In this document: positions 58,015-64,000 of the stretch, piece after piece
Position numbering within the stretch: position 1 is the first letter of the stretch
How the letters are laid out: every line of letters begins with the position of its first letter
Assembly: GCA_016081115.2 (NCBI GenBank)
Contig: JABTTQ020002621.1
Coordinates: forward strand, 558,001-622,000
Length of the DNA stretch: 64,000 nt
Direction: 5' to 3'
DNA from: Rehmannia glutinosa
Lineage: Eukaryota > Streptophyta > Magnoliopsida > Lamiales > Orobanchaceae
The notes under the pieces: generated by a model
Told to the model about the DNA's origin: nothing
The model's database searches: none
What the model saw: only the letters and a program-made list of their open reading frames with translations
Translations under genes and position numbers: made by a program

Positions 58015-58612
58015 CTGTCTATCTTAGCTTCATATCTCTTCTACAAATGCTTTTTTTCTCGACTCGCTCTTGCGCTTTTGATTGCCCCCATCAATACTCG
58101 GAGGTGGTGCAAAACATTTATGTTATTAGCATACGAAAAATGTTCTAATGGTTTTGTGACCTTGGATGGTAATGTGTGGGCGTATGATTGTTTCTATATT
58201 TTTGTTGAAGTTCCTTTGCCCCACAAAGTTTGCCTCTTCCTCAACAACTACGTGGATATCTCGGAGACACCTGGCCGCGATCGCATCCAGTTTCATATTA
58301 AGCACGGACACTTGTTCTGTGAGCATGAAAACCTTATCGTCATCCTGGACCTCTGTCACATGTCTGACATTAAATCTCTCGGATGGCCACTGGTAACTGT
58401 TATTTGCCATCTCTTCTAGTAATTCTAGTGCCTCGTCCAGGATATTTCCTAGTAGAGGATCCCCGGATGAAGCATCTATAATAGCTCATGTGTTTCCACT
58501 CAAACCATTATCAAAATAATGTACCTGTTGGTAGTCGGGATATCTGTGTTGAGAGCACTTCCTTAATAGTTCTCCAAACATGTCCCATGCCTCATATAAC
58601 GGCTTTCCATCT
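58015..58612 (-). pseudogene. Athila-like gag N-terminal piece, right of the nested Copia
   Basis: On the - strand: DGKPLYEAWDMFGELLRKCS, then HYFDNGLSGNT, LLEEMANNSYQWPSERFN and VSVLNMKLDAIA. These are the standard gag motifs (LYEAWERFKELLRKCP, ..NG..., EEM..N.YQWPSER). It continues at 49800-50140 on the other side of the Copia element. It is cut at 58616 by the next Gypsy LTR. Confidence 0.8.
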
Positions 58613-58615
58613 TAA

Positions 58616-60079
58616 TGCCCGATTGTCGGTATTTTGCATGTATTTTGGGTTTAATATTGGCTAGAATGTGTGGATATGCATGCGTTATATAAGTAAATTG
58701 GGTATTATTCTTGTTTTGTGGAATCGATTACGCTTTGCTCGTTTTGTAGGAATTTATCTATATTTGTAGCATGGTGGCAACAATTCGGGCATTGCAATCG
58801 CCAATACTTGACATGAGGGACGAAGTTTGGAGTCAAATCGAGAAGAAGTTGGACGAACCGGGTGAGAAACGGAAGAAAATAGCCCATGTGCGTATTGTTC
58901 CGTGTGAGCACGGGCAGGGCGTGTCCTCTCTAAAGACCCCGTGGTCAACCCGACATGAAGACTCGAGGTTTGTTTAGAGCACGGCAGCCCATGCCATATG
59001 GGCACGCCCGTGCTCCTCTCAAGAAAAATTACAAGTTGTTCGGCACCCATCACGGGTTGGGCGTGCATGATGGGCACGGCCGTGCCTCATGGGGAAAATA
59101 GAAGTTCATCCAATTTGAACTAGGTTTCACCCGCACGAAGTACAAATAGACATGAGGCGGCCACAAATAGGGACACGCTGATTTTTACCCCGAAAATAAG
59201 AGAAAAGAAGTTTCCGACCGGATACTTCGAGAGATTGATCAAGACCGCAACCACACCTTCGAGGATTGAAGATAGATCGACAGATCGTCATCATCCCCGA
59301 GTCACTCATTCCATCGTGATCGTTATTTCAATTAGTTAGATTTCGATTATGAATAATTTGTCTATGAATTGTTTATCTTCAATGTCGGCTAAACATCTTG
59401 TAATTCCGGGTTTGGGAGTAGATTAATAAACACTTTTATGTGATGATTAAGGATAATTAAAGTTAATGTTTTCTTTCTCTATTCAAGTACTTTGCTTTAA
59501 TTCTTTTTTATCAAAAGGCCTTTGATCTAAACTTGTTCGATGTATTGATTCATAATTCTAACCGATGAGTTTCAATACTAGATCTTGAGTACTTGAGACA
59601 AATAGATTGCATGATTGAGAAGTCTCGTGAATATTTGTGAGATCTTATAATCTTTTGAACTTTTGGGAGTTGGATATTTCATGTTGAGTAGAGATGCTAA
59701 CATAGATATTCCAATCAACGCTTTACATACATCTCGAGAGAGGGAGTAAATTACTTTTGTGATTGGTCTATAGAGAAGAATATGTTTAACCTTGGTTTGC
59801 TTAATCGAGCATAAAAGTGGGATATTAATTGAAACCATAACCTAGGAATCCATCCATACTTGATCTTTTAATCGCTCTTTACTTTGATAATTTAGGATTA
59901 ATTTCGCTTTAGTATTAACAAAACCAATCCATCACAATTCGATTGTTTAGATAAAAATAGGACTATTATAATCCAATACTTAGTACATTAATTAATTAAT
60001 TCCATGATTCGACCTTGCAAACCCTATTCTATAAACTGATCCGTACACTTGCGGTGAAGCTAGGAAAATAAAGCGAACA
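58616..60079 (+). repeat. 5' LTR of the + strand Gypsy element
   Basis: It spans TGCCCGATTGTCGG to AGCGAACA, 1464 bp, with several 'cacggccgtgcc'-type motifs (58900-59090). Its start position was chosen from the first TG after the neighbouring gag ends. Confidence 0.65.
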
Positions 60080-60082
60080 AGT

Positions 60083-60104
60083 TTTTGGCATCGTTGTCGG
60101 GATT
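60083..60104 (+). promoter_or_regulatory. Primer-binding site of the + strand Gypsy element
   Basis: tttggcatcgttgtcggga matches the usual Athila primer site (tttggcgccgttgccgggg) with three changes. Confidence 0.75.
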
Positions 60105-60239
60105 AATCATATTTTTAGTACTAATATTGTGATAAATAGAACTATTCTTAATCTAGACATTTTTCTTTTCCTTTTTATTTGTTTGATTTTTTCTTCTATT
60201 GTGGTTAACTTGTTTTCTTTAGTTGGTTCAGGTAGTGTA

Positions 60240-61695
60240 TGATCACTCGCTCAAAGCAAGGAGAATTAGGACCGTTCATACCGGGAGGTTGAGGCTTTTG
60301 CTAGGCGAAATAGTGCGGCTACTAAACGGGTAGAAAGACAAACAGACCAAACCATGGCAGAGTTGAAGACAAAGAACAGAGGCAATAACGAGGTAAAAAC
60401 CAGGCCAACAGGTCAATGTTGAGTTACCAATACCGAGAGGTTCTAGTGGCTCGCAGTCCAACAATAGGTGATTCACGATTACTTTCGCCCAATCAATCGC
60501 AACTATGGTGGAATTGCCAATGTCCCGATCAATGCAAATAATTTTGAGCTAAAGCCGCCTTCCGATCTCGATGGTGCAAAGCAGAATCGTTTGGGGCTTT
60601 CTGTCTCAAGATCCCAACTCCCATCTTGCGAATTTCATACAAATCTGCAATACTATCAAGATGAATGGGGCGATCGATGATGTTATACGCCGCTATTCCC
60701 TTTTCTTTAAGGGATAAGGCTAGAACTGGCAGCACCCTAACTCGGGGAGTGTGAACAATTGGGATGAGCCGAATGAGGTTCTTATTCAAATACTTCCCAC
60801 CAAGCAAGACACTACAACTTAAGAGCGAGATCACTCAATTCAGCGCAGTTTGATTCGAGCCTTTGTACGAGGCCTAGGAGAGATTATGGGATGTGTTGAG
60901 AGATGCCCGCAACACGGATTTCCGAGTATCAACAACTCGTTTCTTTTACAATGGGTTGATGGGGCAGACTAGATCGTTTGTGGATGCCGCACAGGGGGCG
61001 CGCTCCTCGCACGGTTTCGGGAAGATGCATTCAACTTATGAAAGAGATGGCCATGAATAGCTATCGGTGGCCCTCCGAGAGAACTAATGAAAAGGGTAGC
61101 CAAGTGTCCGATTCGACCCATTAAAGAGTTGACAGCTTAGATGGTCAGACCGACAAATCAACTAAGTGCTTTGACAAAGGCAAACGAGGGAAACGCTGGT
61201 ACAAGTAATGGTGGAGTTCCTCTAGATCCGATAGATAAGCCAATTATGTGAATAACCGAATTTCAACAATTTTCGGAACAATCAAAATCCCACTCATTAT
61301 CATCCTGGCTGCATGGAACCATGAGAACTTCTCCTACGCGAACACAAAGAACATGACGCAACCACCACTGGGTTTAATGTGACTAATGGTGTTATTATCC
61401 AGATCCTAAACCAACCAAGGAAGACATGTTCACCTCGTTTATGAATGAGACGAGGAACAGGTTCAACAAGGATGAGGCAAAGATGGATAAAATCGAAAAC
61501 CATGTCACCCAATTGGGGTCCCGGATGAAGAATCTTGAGACCCAATTTGGTCAAATAGCTACGAATATTAGTGGGCAAAGATCAAAAAGGCCGGTTTCAA
61601 GCAACACCGAGGTAAATCCAAAGGAGCAAAGTGTAAAGCCATTCGCCCGAGGAGTGGAACGGAATACGAGGGGCCGAAAATACGAAAAATTTTGA
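60240..61695 (+). pseudogene. Athila-like gag (+)
   Basis: Blocks: MITRSKQGELGPFIPG at 60240, VEAFARRNSAATKRVERQ, then NVPINANNFELKP (60520), an EMAMNSYRWPSERTNEKG block (about 61045) and, in an open frame 61426-61695, VTQLGSRMKNLETQFGQIAT and NTEVNPKEQS. All belong to the Athila gag. Many frameshifts. Confidence 0.8.
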
Positions 61696-61959
61696 AAAAT
61701 CACAGACAAAGATAATAGTCAGTGCGCGCCACCGCACACGGCAAATCGTGCGCCCATCGAATGGCAATCGATGCGTCGGGTGATGCGTAAACCGAGGCAA
61801 ATGGCGAGGTTGAGGCCGAGGAAGGAGCGAGGAACATCGCGAACAAAAAGGGGCCGAGAAGCTTAAATCCTCCTCTAACCCCGATATTTCTAAACTTAAT
61901 GTTCCCCTTCCTTTTCCCCAACGTTTTCAAAAGAAAAAGTTAGACGCGTAATTTGCTAA

Positions 61960-62680
61960 ATTTTTAGATATTTTTAAGAAACTCGCATATTAATATTCCT
62001 TTGACGCATTGGAGCAGATGCCAAATTACGCTAAGTTCTTGAAGGATGTTATGTCAAAGAAGAGGAAGATGACTAGTTTCGAGACAAATAACTGGACAGA
62101 GGAGTGCAAATGCAATAATCCAAAGGAAACTACCACAGAAGTTGAAAAATCCGGGGAGTTTCACTATCCCTGTGCTATTGGTGATGTTTTCTTTAAGAAA
62201 GTACTTTGTGACTTAGAGCGAGTATTAACTTAATGCCCTTGTCTATTTTCGTGCAACTTGATTGGGAGAGGTGAAGCCATCCACGCTCACCTTACAACTC
62301 GCATCGATCACTCACGTATCCAAAGGGAATCATCGAGGATGTACTTGTCAAAGTTGATAAATTCATATTCCTGTGGATTTATTAGTCTTTGGACATGGAG
62401 AAAGATAAAGACGTTCCTTTGATACTGGGCGTCCATTCCTAGCGACGGGAAGGCCTTAATAGATGTGCAAAAGGGAGAGCTCACTTACGGGTTAATGATG
62501 AGCATGTTCTATTTACTATATATAAGGCACTTCAATTTCATGATGGTGTGGAGACTTGTAATTTCATAGACGTAGTTGAATCCTCGTATTGATGAGTATG
62601 CGGATCATACATTGTTTAGGGATACTTTGGAGTTTGGTTTGACACATTCGTGTTCAACATCGAACTTGACTATTGATATT
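61960..62680 (+). pseudogene. Athila-like protease region
   Basis: The open piece 62009-62233 reads MPNYAKFLKDVMSKKRK and GEFHYPCAIGDVFFKKVLCD. This is the Athila block ahead of the aspartic protease DLGASIN motif; that motif itself is disrupted (DLERVLT). The rest of the region to 62680 is broken. Confidence 0.7.
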
Positions 62681-63059
62681 GATAACCAAGACTTGTATGA
62701 TTGTGTTTCTCGCTGGATAATATGAAGGAACTACCGAGGAGTGCAAGAGACGACACACGCTGAAAAACGTCACGGAATCAGTTCTACAGGGGACGCACGG
62801 CCCGTGTTCTTAAGCACGCCAGGTCGTGCGTATGGCCAAAGGAAAAATTGAAGAAAAACGATGATGGCACGGCCCGTGCGGATGGCACGGGCAGCCCGTG
62901 CCTAAGGTCAAGAGAAAGAAAGGGGAAGGGGAAGACGGCGCGGCCCGTGCTCACAAGAAGACGGGCAGCCCGTGCTCCCATCCGAAGAGGCCAAATCGAA
63001 CCCAAAACTCAAGCCCTTGCCCGAGCATCTCAAATATACATTCCTTGGAGCGAATAACA

Positions 63060-64000
63060 CGAGTCCAAGAATCATATCATCTTTTTTAACTTCAGTTCAA
63101 CTCGATAAATTGCTTAGGGTGTTACGAAAACATAAGTCGGCGATAGGTTGGTCAATTTCGATTTAAAAGGCATTAGTCCATCGATTGTGATGCATAAGAT
63201 TATAATAGAAGATGTCTATAAACCTTCGGTGCAAAATCAAAGAAGATTAAACCCTATAATGCAAGAAGTCGTTAGAAAAGAAGTTTTAAAATGGTTAGAT
63301 CTTTGGAATTTGTAGTGAGAAAAAAGATTGAGAAGTGGTGCCAAGAAAGAGGGGATGACAAGAGTAAGAAACGAGAGTCATGAACTTATAGCGACTAGAG
63401 TAGTAACTCGGATGGCGAATTTGTATCGAATATAGAAAGTTAAATGATGCTACTCGCAAAGATCACTTTCCCTTCCCTTTATTGATATGATGCTTGATCA
63501 TTTGGCGGGATATGATTACTATTGTTTTCTCGATGGTTATTCCGGGTATAATCAGATCATGATTGCCCTGGAGGACCAAGAAAAGACGACCTTTACATGC
63601 CCCTATGGTACGTTTGCATTTTGCGGGGGTGCCATTCGACTTTGTAACGCACCGACTACTTTTCAAAGATGCATGATGGCTATATTCCATGATTTCATTG
63701 AGAAAATAATGGAGGTTTTCATGGATGATTTTTCCGTATTTGGAGATTCGTATGATCATTGCTTGGATAACCTTTCTCTAGTTTTTCAGAGATGCGAGGA
63801 GACTAACCTTGTTTTAAATTAGGAAAAGTGCCATTTCATGGTACGAGATGGCATTGTTTTAGGCCACCGAGTCTCTTCCGGGTTTAGAAGTTGATAGAGC
63901 GAAGGTTGTGGCAATCGAGAAACTCCCACCTCCAACAAACGAGAAAGCCATTCAAGTTTTTTGGGGCACGCCGGATTTTTGAAGGTTTATCCGTGACTTT
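63060..64000 (+). pseudogene. Athila-like reverse transcriptase, cut by the window edge
   Basis: SVQLDKLLRVLRKHKSAIGW (about 63100) is followed by broken fingers. The 111-codon frame 63487-63822 reads YYCFLDGYSGYNQIMIALED, APTTFQRCMMAIFHDFIEKI and the catalytic FMDDFSVFG. The thumb block NLVLN, KCHFM, GHRVSS continues to the window edge. The catalytic FxDD is intact. Confidence 0.85.

Larger units (their letters stand above)
58616..64000 (+). mobile_element. Athila-like Gypsy element, runs off right edge
   Basis: A + strand element has its 5' LTR (58616-60079), primer site, gag, protease and RT in the normal order. Coding parts are broken by frequent small indels. It is inserted next to the gag remnant ending at 58612. 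Confidence 0.85.

Noticed and set aside
62760..62960. gcacggcccgtgc palindromes as a regulatory operator
   Set aside because: Similar cacggccgtg motifs are scattered through Gypsy LTRs and internal regions in this window, so they are a feature of the element family rather than a specific site.

Overview
This window reads as repeat-rich, AT-rich nuclear DNA of a flowering plant, probably a eudicot. I see no intact host gene. It is a stack of nested transposable elements and old integrated copies of a plant pararetrovirus (family Caulimoviridae), plus short exon fragments of host genes (a Lon protease, a BES1/BZR1-type regulator and an ARP4-like actin-related protein). Almost every coding region carries stops or frameshifts.

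Layout: 1-4006, 3' half of caulimovirid copy A (+). 4069-4340, left end of a further copy with its tRNA-Met primer site. 4341-4799, possible small hAT element. 4800-10189, CACTA (En/Spm) element holding Lon and BES1/BZR1 exon fragments. 11135-15374, caulimovirid copy B (-), internally deleted. 16204-26352, Copia LTRs, a Copia element with an extra long 3' ORF, a MITE and a CACTA remnant. 26353-~27060, Helitron end. ~27060-39540, an L1-type LINE (-) split in two by caulimovirid copy C (28537-36514). 40576-40652, ARP4-like exon. 40924-50140 and 58010-58612, pieces of Gypsy (Athila-like) and Copia elements on the - strand. 50141-58009, a Copia element with two long LTRs and a perfect 5-bp target duplication, nested in a Gypsy gag. 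58616-64000, an Athila-like Gypsy element (+) running off the window.

The most interesting pattern is shared by the caulimovirid copies. Copy C (7978 bp, a full pararetrovirus genome length) and copy B each lie between imperfect terminal inverted repeats and are bordered by a 10-bp duplication of the target. C cleanly interrupts a LINE reading frame that resumes on the other side. In every copy the primer site lies about 235-265 bp inside the left terminus and the viral leader runs into the right terminal repeat. Caulimovirids encode no integrase and are not known to make such ends. This looks like a viral genome mobilised as, or inside, a DNA transposon with Mutator-like hallmarks (long terminal inverted repeats, 9-11 bp duplication).

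In copy C the order is primer site, short leader ORF, coiled-coil/pre-capsid region, capsid protein with CCHC knuckle, movement protein, aspartic protease, reverse transcriptase, RNase H, a separate third ORF in the transactivator position, then an as-1/TATA promoter and a poly(A) signal. Capsid before movement protein, with a separate ORF after RNase H, resembles cavemo-/solendovirus organisation more than the usual florendo-/petuvirus order. The genus is inference.
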